A program made the translations under genes and the position numbers. 64,000 nucleotides of DNA from Stenotrophomonas sp. 704A1 (GTDB lineage: Bacteria > Pseudomonadota > Gammaproteobacteria > Xanthomonadales > Xanthomonadaceae), in NCBI RefSeq assembly GCF_030549525.1, contig NZ_CP130831.1:3559501-3623500 (forward strand), read 5' to 3'. Positions 35,983 through 46,200 of the stretch are shown here, piece by piece. Below the pieces are notes generated by a model. The model saw nothing but the letters and a program-made list of their open reading frames with translations. It was not told the origin of the DNA and made no database searches. Each line of letters opens with the position of its first letter. Position 1 is the first letter of the stretch.

Positions 35983-37374
35983 ATGCTAGCAGACCCAACC
36001 CCCTCCCCGCTGATCGAGCACTGGCGGCAGCGCGACCTGCAGGTGCTGTGGCACCCGTGCACGCAGATGCGCGAGCATCCCCACACCCTGCCGCTGGTAC
36101 CGATCGCGCGTGGCCAGGGCGCCTGGCTGTTCGATCACGACGGCAACCGCTACCTGGACGCGGTCAGCAGCTGGTGGACCAACCTGTTCGGCCACGCCGA
36201 GCCACGCATCGGCGCTGCCATCGCTGCCCAGGCCGGGCAGCTGGAGCAGGTGATGCTGGCCGGCTTCGGCCACGAACCGGCCATCACGCTGGCCGAGCGC
36301 CTGCTGGCGCTGGCGCCGCGCCAGCCCGGCCGCGATCCGCTGGCCAAGGTGTTCTATGCCGACAACGGGTCGGCGGGCGTGGAGGTGGCGCTGAAGATGG
36401 CCTTCCACTACTTCCACAACCGCGGCGAGACCCGGCGCACGCGCTTCATCGCGCTGGAGAACGGCTACCACGGCGAGACCCTGGGTGCACTGGCGCTGGG
36501 TGACATCCCGCTGTACCGACGGGTGTATGCACCGTTGCTGGCCGAAGGCCTGTTCGCGCCCTCCCCCGATGCGTATCTGGCCGAGCCCGGGCAGAGCGCG
36601 GCCGACCGCGCGCGCCAGGCCGCCGATGGCCTGGCCACCCTCTTCGACCAGCATCCGGGCGAGATCTGCGCAGTGATCCTGGAGCCACGCCTGCAGTGCG
36701 CCGGTGGCATGCGCATGCATGACCCGGTGTACCTGCAGCGCGTGCGTGAACTGTGCGATGCGCATGGCGCGTTCATGATCGCCGACGAGATCGCCACCGG
36801 CTTCGGCCGCACCGGCACGATGTTCGCCTGCGAACAGGCCGGGGTGATGCCCGACCTGCTGTGCCTGTCCAAGGGCCTGACCGGTGGCTTCCTGCCGCTG
36901 GCAGCGGTGCTGGCCACGCAGACCCTGTATGACGCGTTCCTCGACGATTCGCGCGAGCGCGCGTTCCTGCATTCGCACAGCTATACCGGCAATCCCCTGG
37001 CCTGCGCAGCGGCGCTGGCCACGCTGGACATCTTCAGCAACGACGATGTGATCGCCCGCAACCGCGGCATCGCCTCGGTGATGGGCACGCTGGCAGCCCC
37101 CTTCGCCGACCATCCGCATGTGGCCGATGTGCGCCAGGCCGGCATGGTGGTGGCCTTCGAGCTGTCGCGCGACGGCAACAAGCGCACGCCGTTCGACCCG
37201 GCGCTGCGCCTGGGACTGCATGCCTACAACGCCGCGCTGAAACGTGGCGTGGTGCTGCGGCCGCTGGGCAATGTGCTGTACTGGATGCCACCGTACTGCG
37301 TGGATGACCCACAACTGGAGCTGCTGGCACACACCACCCTGGCAGCCATTGACGAGGCGATTGCATGCGCGTGA
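35983..37374 (+). CDS. bioA: Adenosylmethionine-8-amino-7-oxononanoate aminotransferase
   Basis: The 463-residue PLP-dependent class III aminotransferase uses S-adenosylmethionine to make 7,8-diaminopelargonate in biotin synthesis. Markers are the N-terminal WHPCTQM, YLDAVSSWWTNLFGH near 50, the PLP-phosphate site DNGSAGVEVALKMA near 128, ADEIATGFGRTG near 267 and the Schiff-base Lys297 in LSKGLTGG. No other bio gene is adjacent. The start codon at 35983 lacks a strong ribosome-binding site; a slightly longer start is possible. It overlaps rsmE by 10 nt. Confidence 0.95.
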   Translation: MLADPTPSPLIEHWRQRDLQVLWHPCTQMREHPHTLPLVPIARGQGAWLFDHDGNRYLDAVSSWWTNLFGHAEPRIGAAIAAQAGQLEQVMLAGFGHEPAITLAERLLALAPRQPGRDPLAKVFYADNGSAGVEVALKMAFHYFHNRGETRRTRFIALENGYHGETLGALALGDIPLYRRVYAPLLAEGLFAPSPDAYLAEPGQSAADRARQAADGLATLFDQHPGEICAVILEPRLQCAGGMRMHDPVYLQRVRELCDAHGAFMIADEIATGFGRTGTMFACEQAGVMPDLLCLSKGLTGGFLPLAAVLATQTLYDAFLDDSRERAFLHSHSYTGNPLACAAALATLDIFSNDDVIARNRGIASVMGTLAAPFADHPHVADVRQAGMVVAFELSRDGNKRTPFDPALRLGLHAYNAALKRGVVLRPLGNVLYWMPPYCVDDPQLELLAHTTLAAIDEAIACA

Positions 37375-38102
37375 CCCGCTGCCCCATCGACCTGGCGCTG
37401 CACAGCGGCCAGACCGTGACCCTGCCGGAAGAGACCGCCAACCACCTGGTGCGGGTGCTGCGCCTGCGCGAAGGTGACAGCTGCGTACTGTTCAACGGCG
37501 ATGGCCACGACTACAGCGCGACGCTGACCGTGGCCGGCAAGCGCGAGGTGCAGGCCCGCATCGACGCGGCGCAGGTCATCGACAATGAATCACCGCTGCC
37601 GATCACTCTGCTGCAGGGCATCGCCCGTGGCGAGAAGATGGATCTGATCCTGCAGAAAGCCACCGAACTGGGGGTGAGCGGGATCGTGCCGGTCAATGCC
37701 GAGCGTACCGAGGTGAAGCTGGATGCCGCACGCGCCGAGAAGCGCGTGGCGCACTGGAACAATGTCGTGCAGTCGGCCTGTGGCCAGTCCGGGCGTGCGC
37801 GGATTCCCACGGTGGGTTCGCCGCTGTCGCTGGCGCAGGCGGCCTCGGCCCTGCCGGCCGACACGTTGCGGCTGACCCTGGATCCGCAGGGCGCGCATCG
37901 GCTGTCCACGCTCGATGCCGCCCCCGCCGGCGGGGTGGTGATCGCCATCGGCCCGGAAGGAGGCTGGTCGCCGCGCGACCGCGAGCAGCTGGCGGCCGCT
38001 GGCTTCCAGGGGCTGCAGCTGGGCCCGCGCATTCTGCGCACCGAAACCGCCGGCCTGGCCGCGATCGCGGCATTGCAGGCGCGGCTGGGGGATCTGGGGT
38101 AG
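37365..38102 (+). CDS. rsmE: 16S rRNA (uracil1498-N3)-methyltransferase RsmE
   Basis: The 245-residue SPOUT methyltransferase has an N-terminal PUA-like domain (NHLVRVLRLREGD near 25) and a C-terminal knotted domain with GIARGEKMDLILQKATELGV near 82, the SAM-binding IAIGPEGGWSPRDRE near 193 and LGPRILRTETA near 222. It methylates U1498 of 16S rRNA in the assembled small subunit. It overlaps bioA, so the two are cotranscribed. A repeat array begins about 20 bp after its stop codon. Confidence 0.96.
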   Translation: MRVTRCPIDLALHSGQTVTLPEETANHLVRVLRLREGDSCVLFNGDGHDYSATLTVAGKREVQARIDAAQVIDNESPLPITLLQGIARGEKMDLILQKATELGVSGIVPVNAERTEVKLDAARAEKRVAHWNNVVQSACGQSGRARIPTVGSPLSLAQAASALPADTLRLTLDPQGAHRLSTLDAAPAGGVVIAIGPEGGWSPRDREQLAAAGFQGLQLGPRILRTETAGLAAIAALQARLGDLG

Positions 38103-38123
38103 CGGGACCCCGTGGCCGCTGCG

Positions 38124-38447
38124 CTCGCCGGGCATGGCCCGGCGCTACCGGGATTGCGGGCATGGGCCGGTGTTGCCGGGAATGCGTTCGCCGGGCATGG
38201 ATCGGTGTTGCCGGGATTGCGTTCGCCGGGCATGGCCCGGCGCTACCGGGAATGCGTTCGCCGGGCATGGGCCGGTGTTGCGGGGATTGCGTTCGCCGGG
38301 CATGGATCGGTGTTGCCGGGATTGCGTTCGCCGGGCATGGCCCGGCGCTACCGGGACTGCGGGCATGGGCCGGTGTTGTCGGGAATGCGTTCGCTGGGCA
38401 TGCCTGACGTTGCCATGTGGTGGTAGCGCCGGGCCATGCCCGGCGGG
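38124..38447. repeat. Tandem 35-bp-period array derived from GTAG-type REP, plus one inverted copy
   Basis: The core GGGCATGG starts at 38130, 38158, 38193, 38228, 38263, 38298, 38333, 38361 and 38396, giving intervals of 28, 35, 35, 35, 35, 35, 28 and 35 bp. The two short intervals lack the same 7 bp (GTTCGCC class). Several units carry the REP stem CGCCGGGCATGGCCCGGCG, with the TACC side of the GTAG tip. A single inverted REP (GTAGCGCCGGGCCATGCCC...) closes the array at 38424-38445. It lies between convergent rsmE and chpC. Reading frames across it are artefacts because 35 is not a multiple of 3. Confidence 0.9.
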
Positions 38448-38453
38448 AACCGC

Positions 38454-38918
38454 TCAGGCTGCCAGCGAATCCAGCGCAGCTTCCAGCGCGTCCAGGTTCG
38501 GCAACAGCGCGCTCTGCTCGCCCAGCAGGACGCGCATGTGCACTGTGTCCGGCAGCGATTCTTCGGAGGCGTCGGCCAGCAGGCCATCGCGCGGCACCGA
38601 GATCAGCTGCGGGAAGTTCTGGGTCAGCAGCGCGTAGTAGGGCCGCTGCGCATTGCCGTTGAGCGCCTTGAGCACCACCACCTTGTTGTGCCCGGCCACC
38701 GGTTCTTCGCCCAGCCCGGACAGCCGCGCGAACGACACCAGCGGCACCTGCCAGCCATGCCAGCCGATCTCGCCGACCAGCCAGCGCGGCGCGTCGGCCA
38801 CGGCGTGCACCGGCACGCGCGACATCATTTCAGCCACCGTGGCATTGGGCAGCAGCACCCGTTCGGCACCGGCCTGGATCAGGACACCCCGGATCTCATC
38901 ATTGCTGGCGTAGCTCAT
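38454..38918 (-). CDS. chpC: CheW-like adaptor ChpC
   Basis: The 154-residue single CheW-like domain protein has the alternating beta pattern seen in GVLIQAGAERVLLPNATVAE and WLVGEIGWHGWQVPLVSFAR. As the last gene of the Pil-Chp operon it corresponds in position to ChpC of Pseudomonas, an accessory adaptor that can link further receptors to the ChpA kinase. Its start overlaps the stop of the CheB-like gene by 4 nt (ATGA). The symbol rests on operon position. Confidence 0.8.
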   Translation of the reverse strand: MSYASNDEIRGVLIQAGAERVLLPNATVAEMMSRVPVHAVADAPRWLVGEIGWHGWQVPLVSFARLSGLGEEPVAGHNKVVVLKALNGNAQRPYYALLTQNFPQLISVPRDGLLADASEESLPDTVHMRVLLGEQSALLPNLDALEAALDSLAA

Positions 38919-40231
38919 GCGGCGTCTCCGTCGTCATCATCCCGTCCCCAGCGCGCGGCGATCACCTGCGCCAGTTCCTGCGGTTCGCCGGCCACCATGC
39001 CGGCGGCGACCACGGCGGTAGCCGCAGCCGGGTCGTAACAGCCTTCGCCGACCTGGCCAGCAACCCAGGCGCCAGCGGCAGCCAGGTCCAGCGCCGGGCC
39101 GACGTGGGCCAGGTCCGCGCCGCTCAGCAGCACCAGCGCGCTGTGCTCGGCCGGCAGGTCACCGATCGAGATGCCCTGCGCCTCGGTCTGGAAGTACAGG
39201 CCGTCGGCGGCTGCACGCACGCCGATGTCGTCGGCCAGAACATGCACCTGGCCCGCTACCGCGGGCTGGCCGGCTTCGGCCAGCTGCACCGGCAGTGGCG
39301 AGACGCGGGCCATCTGTTTGACCAGGTTGCCGTAGCGTCCGCCGTCCAGCCGCATGTGCACCAGCACCGGCACGGCCAGCCCGGCCGGCAGCGCGGCCAG
39401 CAGCCGGCGCAGCGCATCCGGGCCACCGATGCCGGCCAGCACCAGCAGTGCGCCGGCACGGGCGCCGGCAGGCGCAGCGGCATCCAGATCAACCAGCGAC
39501 AGATGGGTGGTATCGAACGTCGGCACCGGTTCGGCCGCCGTTGACGCGCCGCTGGCGCCGGAGGGAACAGCGCCGGCATCGTCGACCAGCGACCACGCCG
39601 TGTGGTCGGTGAACGCTGCAGGCGACGGCGTGGCCTTGCTGGGCACCGCTTCGGCGTCGGATGGCGCAGGCGGCTGCGGCAGCAGCGTGGCGAGCGCCTG
39701 CTCCAGCGCGACCGGTTCATGCAGGTGGGCGGGCGCCGAATAGAGCCCGTCAGCGGGCACGTCATCGGCCCACGACAGGGCCTGGTCCAGGTGCGGCTGC
39801 AGGGCAGCCTCCGGCGGCGACGGCGGTGCGCTGGGCAGGCCGGGCTCCAGCTGCAGGCCGGGTTCGTCCTCGGCCCCGGGCGGCAGCACCTGCTGGTGGC
39901 CGTGCAGCTTGGCGGCGAGGTGGCGGCCCCAGCGCTGCGCTTCCCAACCGTCGCGGCGCGCGGCCAGTTCGGCCTCGTCGAACACCAGGGTCAGGCCCGG
40001 CGCGGACAAGGCCGCTTCGAGCCGTTCCAGCGCATCTTCGATGGCGGCCTCCAGTGCGATCACCACGAACTGCGGATGGGCATCACGCAGCGCCTGCGGC
40101 TCCAGCGCGACCGGATCGTCTTCCAGCACGATCTGCACATCGGCGTGGGCCAGCGCCTCGCGCAGGCGCTCGCGCGCCGCGCCCGGCCGCGCCAGGAGGG
40201 CAACGGCCGGAACCGGATTGACGTCACTCAC
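38915..40231 (-). CDS. ChpB/CheB-like protein with degenerate methylesterase domain
   Basis: The 438-residue protein starts with a receiver-like half (about 1-115) lacking the usual acidic pair and phospho-Asp pattern, continues with a long Ala/Pro-rich linker (about 125-255) and ends in a CheB-like half (about 258-435). Where active CheB has G-A-S-A-G-G, this protein reads VLAGIGGPDAL, so the nucleophilic Ser is absent; the TGMGxDGAxG aspartate region reads LLSGADLAHVGPAL. The likely GTG start at 40231 overlaps the chpA stop by 8 nt; a GTG 6 nt upstream is also possible. It is probably a catalytically dead, structural or regulatory protein. Confidence 0.75.
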   Translation of the reverse strand: MSDVNPVPAVALLARPGAARERLREALAHADVQIVLEDDPVALEPQALRDAHPQFVVIALEAAIEDALERLEAALSAPGLTLVFDEAELAARRDGWEAQRWGRHLAAKLHGHQQVLPPGAEDEPGLQLEPGLPSAPPSPPEAALQPHLDQALSWADDVPADGLYSAPAHLHEPVALEQALATLLPQPPAPSDAEAVPSKATPSPAAFTDHTAWSLVDDAGAVPSGASGASTAAEPVPTFDTTHLSLVDLDAAAPAGARAGALLVLAGIGGPDALRRLLAALPAGLAVPVLVHMRLDGGRYGNLVKQMARVSPLPVQLAEAGQPAVAGQVHVLADDIGVRAAADGLYFQTEAQGISIGDLPAEHSALVLLSGADLAHVGPALDLAAAGAWVAGQVGEGCYDPAAATAVVAAGMVAGEPQELAQVIAARWGRDDDDGDAA

Positions 40232-43200
40232 GGACACGGGCGATCCCCAGCAGGTCATACACGTTACGCATCAGGTCCAGCTCCTGGTACGGCTTGCCCA
40301 GGTAGCGCTGCACGCCGATCTCGAAGGCGCGCTGGCGGTGCTTGTCGCCGCTGCGCGAGGTGATCATCACGATCGGCACGTCCTTGTAGCGGGGATCGGC
40401 ACGCATCGCCGTGGCCAGCTCATAGCCGTCCATGCGCGGCATCTCGATGTCCAGCAGCATCAGGTCGGGGACGCGCTCTTCCAGCAGTTCCAGCGCCTCG
40501 ACGCCGTCGCGGGCAACGCTCACTTCGAAGTTGTGGCGTTCCAGGATGCGGCCGGTGACCTTGCGCATAGTCAGCGAGTCGTCCACCACCATCACCAGCG
40601 GCACCTGCCGTTCCTGGCGCGGGGCATTGACCAGCACCGGCGCGGTCGGGTTGGCCAGGAAGCGGCGCACCAGCGGCGCCACGTCCAGGATCACCACCAC
40701 ACGGCCATCGCCGGTGATGGTGGCGCCGTAGATGCCCGGGACCGAGGCGATCTGCAGGCCGACCGGCTTGACCACGATTTCGCGGTTGCCCAGCACCTGG
40801 TCGATCGCCACCGCAGCGCGCAGGTCGCCGGCGCGGACCAGCAGCAGCGGCACCTGGGCCTGGCCATCGGCGCGCGCCGGCGCCTGCCCGACCAGGCTGC
40901 CGAGGTCGTACAGCGGATAGTCCTCGCCGCTGTAGCGGTAGCTGCTGTCGGCGGCTTCGAAGCGCTCGCGCGACAGTCGGCCGATACCGCTGACCGAGGC
41001 CACCGGCACCGCGAAGGTGGTTTCGCCGATCTGCACGAACACCGCCTGGGTGACGGCCAGGGTCTGCGGCAGGCGCAGGGTGAAGCGCACGCCCTGGCCA
41101 CGCACCGACTGGATGTCGACCGAGCCGCCGAGCTGGCGCACTTCGTTGCGCACCACGTCCATGCCCACGCCACGGCCCGCCAGCTGGCTGACCTGGTCGG
41201 CGGTGGAGAAGCCCGATGCGAAGATCAGGTTGTCCAGTTCCTGCTCGCTGGGCTGTGCATCGGCGGCCAGCAGGCCACGGTCGATGCCACGGCGGCGGAT
41301 CGCTTCGCGGTCCAGGCCGGCGCCGTCATCGGCCACTTCCAGCACGATTTCCGAGCCTTCGCGGTGCAGGCGGATGGCGATCTCGCCCTCTTCCGGCTTG
41401 CCGGCGGCGCGACGCTGTTCCGGCGCTTCCAGGCCATGGGCCACCGAGTTGCGCAGCATGTGTTCGAGCGGCGCGACCATGCGGTCGAGCACGTTGCGGT
41501 CGAGTTCGCCGTGGGTGCCTTCCAGGGTCAGGTGCACCTGCTTGCCGGTATCCATGCCGGACTGGCGGACCACCCGGCGCAGGCGCGGCACCAGGCCATC
41601 GAACGGCACCATGCGCGCGCGCATCAGGCCGTCCTGCAGCTCCGAGCTGACCCGCGACTGCTGCTGCAGCAGCGAATCGTACTGGCGCGACAGATCGTCG
41701 AGCACGCCCTGCAGGCCACCCAGATCGGCCGCCGATTCGTTCAGCGCACGGCTGAGCTGCTGCAGGGTGGAGAAGCGGTCCAGTTCCAGCGGATCGAACT
41801 TCTGGTCGGCCTGGTCCTGCTCGCGCTGGTAACGGGCCACGATCTGCGCTTCGGTCTCCAGGTCCAGGCGACGCAACTGGTCGCGCAGACGCGCATTGGT
41901 GCGCTCCAGTTCGCCCATCGCGCCGCGGAAGGCGCCGAGCTGCTGTTCCAGGCGCGAACGGTAGATCGCCACTTCACCGGCGTGGTTGACCAGGCGGTCG
42001 AGCAGGTCGGCGCGCACGCGCACCTGTTCCTGCTGCGGACGCGCCAGCGGGTCTTCCTCGGCCGCGCCTTCGGCCGGCAGCGGCGCCGAAAGCGGGGTGT
42101 CGACCAGGGCCACCGGTGCGGCGGACGCAGTGCCCGCCTCGACGGTGACGGCAACGTCGCTGGCAGTGGCCGCCGCATCGTTGCGGGTACGCGTCTCGAA
42201 CGCGTCGACCAGGTCCTGTGCCGGCTCCACCACGCGGTGGTCGCCGGTGCGGGTCAGCAGCTGGTGCAGGCGATCGAAACCGCGCTCGAGCAGCTGCACG
42301 TCACGCCGTTCAATCTCGGTGCGACCGGCGGCAACGGCCTCGAGCAGCGATTCGATGCTGTGGCCCAGGTCGCCGATGGCATTGATGCCGGCCATGCGCG
42401 CGCCACCCTTCAGCGTGTGCAGGTCGCGCTGCAGGCCGGCCAATGCTTCGCGATCCTCCGGCGCTTCGCGCAGTTCGCTGATCAGGCCGTCGCAATGGTC
42501 CAGCAGGTCCTTGCCTTCCTCGACGAAGATATCGACCAGTTCGCGGTCGTAGATGCTGAAGTCGAGCAGGTCGGAGATGTCCTCCGCTTCACCCGCGTCC
42601 GGTACCCCGTCTTCGGCCGGGGCCAGGGCTTCGGGAGCGGCCTCGACCGCATCGGCGTCTGCCGCCATCGCAGCGGCGTCGTGCGCCTGCGAGGCGGCAC
42701 CCGGTGCGTCGATGAGGTCGAAGGCTGCGGCAGCGACCGGCGCTGCCGCCGGCACCACGATCCTGCCCATGTCGGGCGCCGTACCGTGCCCCGGGGCCTC
42801 TTCCAGTTCGAAGAAGCGCGAAGGCGAGCCGGCGTCCGGCGCAGCCACGACGGCCTCGCGGGCTTCCACCGTCGCCGGGGACGGCTGGTCGGCGCTCTCT
42901 CCTTCACCGACCGCCGCCTCCCCGCCGACGTCCGCATCCTCGGCAAAGGCTTCCGCCTCGCCCGGCGCGAGTTCGCTGGCCTGCAGGCCGAGCACGGGCC
43001 AGTGCCCGTCGTCGTCCTGGCCCTGCTCCTCGTCGATCACGTGCAGGCCGGCCTCGAGCGCGGCCTCCAGCGTGACCGGTTCGGCGAAGCCCGGCACAGC
43101 CATTTCATCCTGCAGGCTCGCCAGCCCGCTGTCGAGCGGCAATGCAGCACCATCGTCATCGGCGGCCGCTTCCGACAGCGCGAAGGCGCCCCCATTCAGG

Positions 43201-46200
43201 TCATCTGCGACAGCACTCGCCGGGATCGGATCGTCCAGGTCGCGGTCATCGACCGGAAGCGCACTGGCATCCAGATAGGGGGACAGATCGTCGGCAGCGG
43301 TCAGCACGGCGTCTTCGGCGATGACCGCGTCCGGCACGGCCCCAGCGTCTTCGAGCACCTCCTGCGCGGTGCCATCGAGCCCGGCATCGGCCAGGGGGGC
43401 GTCCGCCACCGGCGGCGGCGATACGTCATCGTGCGCCAGCGGGTCCGACGGTGCTGCGGGCCAGCCAGCGTCGAAGTAGCGCGACAGATCATCGCTGCCG
43501 GTCAATTCGGCAGCCTCCAGGCCGCTCTCGTCCGCAGCGGCGGCGACTGTCTGCGGTGCCAGCGCCGGACCGGCGTCCGCGCGCTCGGCTTCGGCGTCAC
43601 TGTCGGCGGCCCACGCCGGTGCGGACAGCGCCGCATCGTCGGCCAGCACCACCGGCACGTCGTCCTCGATGTCGTCCTCGATGTCGTCCTCGACCTCCAG
43701 CCCGGCCATCGGCCAGCGTGCTTCCGGCAGTTCCCCGGCCAGCGCGAGCAGGCGCTGCGCCAGTTCGGCCTGCGGCGCAATGCGGGGCTGTTCGGCCTGC
43801 AGCGCATCCATCGTCGCGCTGATCGCCTGCGCGGTCTGCTGCAGTGCCGCCACGGCTTCGTCGCCCGGCACCACATCAGCTGCCAGCGCACGCTTGATGT
43901 AGGACTCGGCGCCGCCGGTGACCGCGGTGATCTCGGGCACCTCGGTCATCGCGAAGGCGCCATTCATCGTGTGCACCGCACGCAGCAGCGCATCGTTGAC
44001 CGGCTGCGGCGCCTGCTGCGCCGAGCGCAACCAGCCCTGCAGGGTCGCCTGGTGCACTTCCACCTCGGCCTCAAGGATCTCGCGCAGCACGCTGTCGATG
44101 TTGGCCGGCGTACCGGCCACGTCGACTGCGCCGGGCGCTGCATCCGAGGCCGCGCTGGCAACCGCCTGCGCGGCCTCGTCCGCCGGCGCGTCCGGCGCGG
44201 CGGCGGTAGGCGCGGTCGGCAACGGCACGTAGAAGGTTTCCTCGCCGGCCCCCACGCGGTCTGCGATGGCCTGCATCGCCTGCAGGTCGACGCTCACGCG
44301 CCGGCCATGACGCAGCGCGGCGTTCAGCTGCGGCAGCGCGGCATGCGCATGATCGACCATCCCCAGCACGGCCGGCGTGGGCGCACGGCTGCCATCGAGC
44401 ACGCGGTTGAGCATGCCTTCGATCTTCCACGCGAACTCGCCCAGGGTGCGCGCACCGACCAGGCGGCCACTGCCCTTCAGCGTGTGGAAGATGCGACGGA
44501 TCGGACGCAGCCGATCCATGTTGTCCGGCTGCATCCGCCAGGCCGGCAGCAGCGTGCCCAGATTGCCCAGTTCGTCGTCGAATTCCTCCAGGAACACCTC
44601 GCGGATGTCCTGGTCGATGTTCTCGGCATCGTCGTCGAACCCGGCATCGAAGCCGGTCGCAGCCGCGACCGGCGGCGCGTCTTCCAGCGTTGCCGTTGCC
44701 GTCGTCGCAGACGCAGCCGCCTGCGGATTGAAATCGGCGGCCGCCGCACTGAGCTCGGCGAAGAACTGCGCATCGGCTTCGCTGAAGTCGATCGGCGCGA
44801 TCGTATCCACATCGACCAGCGCCACGCCCGCAGCAGCCACCGGAGCGGCGCCGTCTTCGGGGACAGGCCGCGTGGCATCGGCAGCGGCGTGCGCAGCCTC
44901 GACGACGTCGGCCGCCCCCGTTTCATCGGCCGCTGCCGGCGCCGTGGCGTCGATCAGCTCCAGCGTCGGCAACGGCTCCTGCCCATCATCTAGCGCAAGC
45001 GTCTCCATCGCCTGCAGCGACAGCACGTCGTCGGCGTTGTCCAGCAGGCCACTGTCGAAGTGGAACACCACCTCGTCCGCCGGAACGGCCTGCTCATCCT
45101 GTTCGGCGGCCACCGGATCGAACACCGGCAGTGCGATCGCGTCCAGCGGAGCATCGACCGCCGACAGGTCCAGCGATGCGGCGACGGCCGCATCGTCGGC
45201 GGCGATCGCCTGCGAGGCGTCAGGCAGGTCCTGCTGCGGCGCGTCGGACAATGTCCATCCGGCGCTGTGGCCCGGCGTGGCAGCGGCGTCGAAGCTGACC
45301 GGATCGAAGTGGTTGAAGGTCGGCACCCGTTCGTCGTCGGCCGACCCGGCCACCTGCGCGGGCGCCTCGTATCCGCCAAGTTCCCATTGCGGTACTTCCG
45401 GCGCAGGCGCGCTGGAGGCGGCGAACAACAGCGGTGCGGGCGAACGCTCCGGTTCGGCTTCGGCGACCGGCGCCGCCAGCGAGCCGAACATCAGGCCGGT
45501 GTCGGTGACCGCGGGCTCGGGCAGCGGGTCGAAGGTGAAGTCCGGCAGCGGCACCGGCACCTCGCCCGGCGCCGGCGCGGCGGCCTGCACATCGAACGCA
45601 AGCGGCTCGATCTGCAGCGGCGGGGCCAGCGCGGTCACGGCTTCACGTGCCACCGGCTGCACCGGTTCCGGCGTCGCCGCGTCGCCGTCGCCACGCTCGG
45701 GCAGCGGCCAGTAGCGCAGCGCTTCCAGGCTGCTGCGGGTGATGTCGAGAATGTCTTCGCGGCCCGGACGGCGGTCGCGCAGTGCCTCCAGGTAGTACTC
45801 CAGGCTGGCCATGGCATCGGCCAGGGTGTCCAGCTGGCGCCCGCTGGGCACGCGCTGGCGGCCGATCAGCTCGGCCTCGATGTACTGCTGCACGCCACGC
45901 AGGTAGTCGGCAGCCGTGCCGAGATCCAGCATGCGCAGCGCGCCGGACACATCGCCCAGCAGACGCGGCACATCCTGCAGTTCCGCATGGTTCCAGCTGG
46001 TTTCGATGAACGCGACGAAGTGCTCGCGGGCAGCGGCGAAATTGGCGATCGCCTCATGCGCCAGCACCTCCACCGTGCGCCGGTTCTCCACCGCGCTGGG
46101 GTCATCCTCGCCGCTGCCACCGGCCCCCAGGTGCGCGACCTGGTCGTCCAGCGAGGCATCGACATAGAGCAGCGCGCCGGCGATATCCAGCAGCATGTCC

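Noticed and set aside
38124..38447. Possible CRISPR array
   Set aside because: The units are contiguous 35-bp repeats without unique spacers, and no cas gene is in the window.
38112..38637. Repetitive open frames with MARRYRDCGHG-type repeats
   Set aside because: They arise from the 35-bp palindromic array, which is read in all three frames because the period is not a multiple of three.
39909..44993. A 1694-residue open frame on the plus strand, opposite chpA
   Set aside because: It is antisense to a clear multi-domain kinase in a high-GC operon. Its translation is His/Arg/Gln-rich without any domain, and it depends on the codon bias of the true strand.
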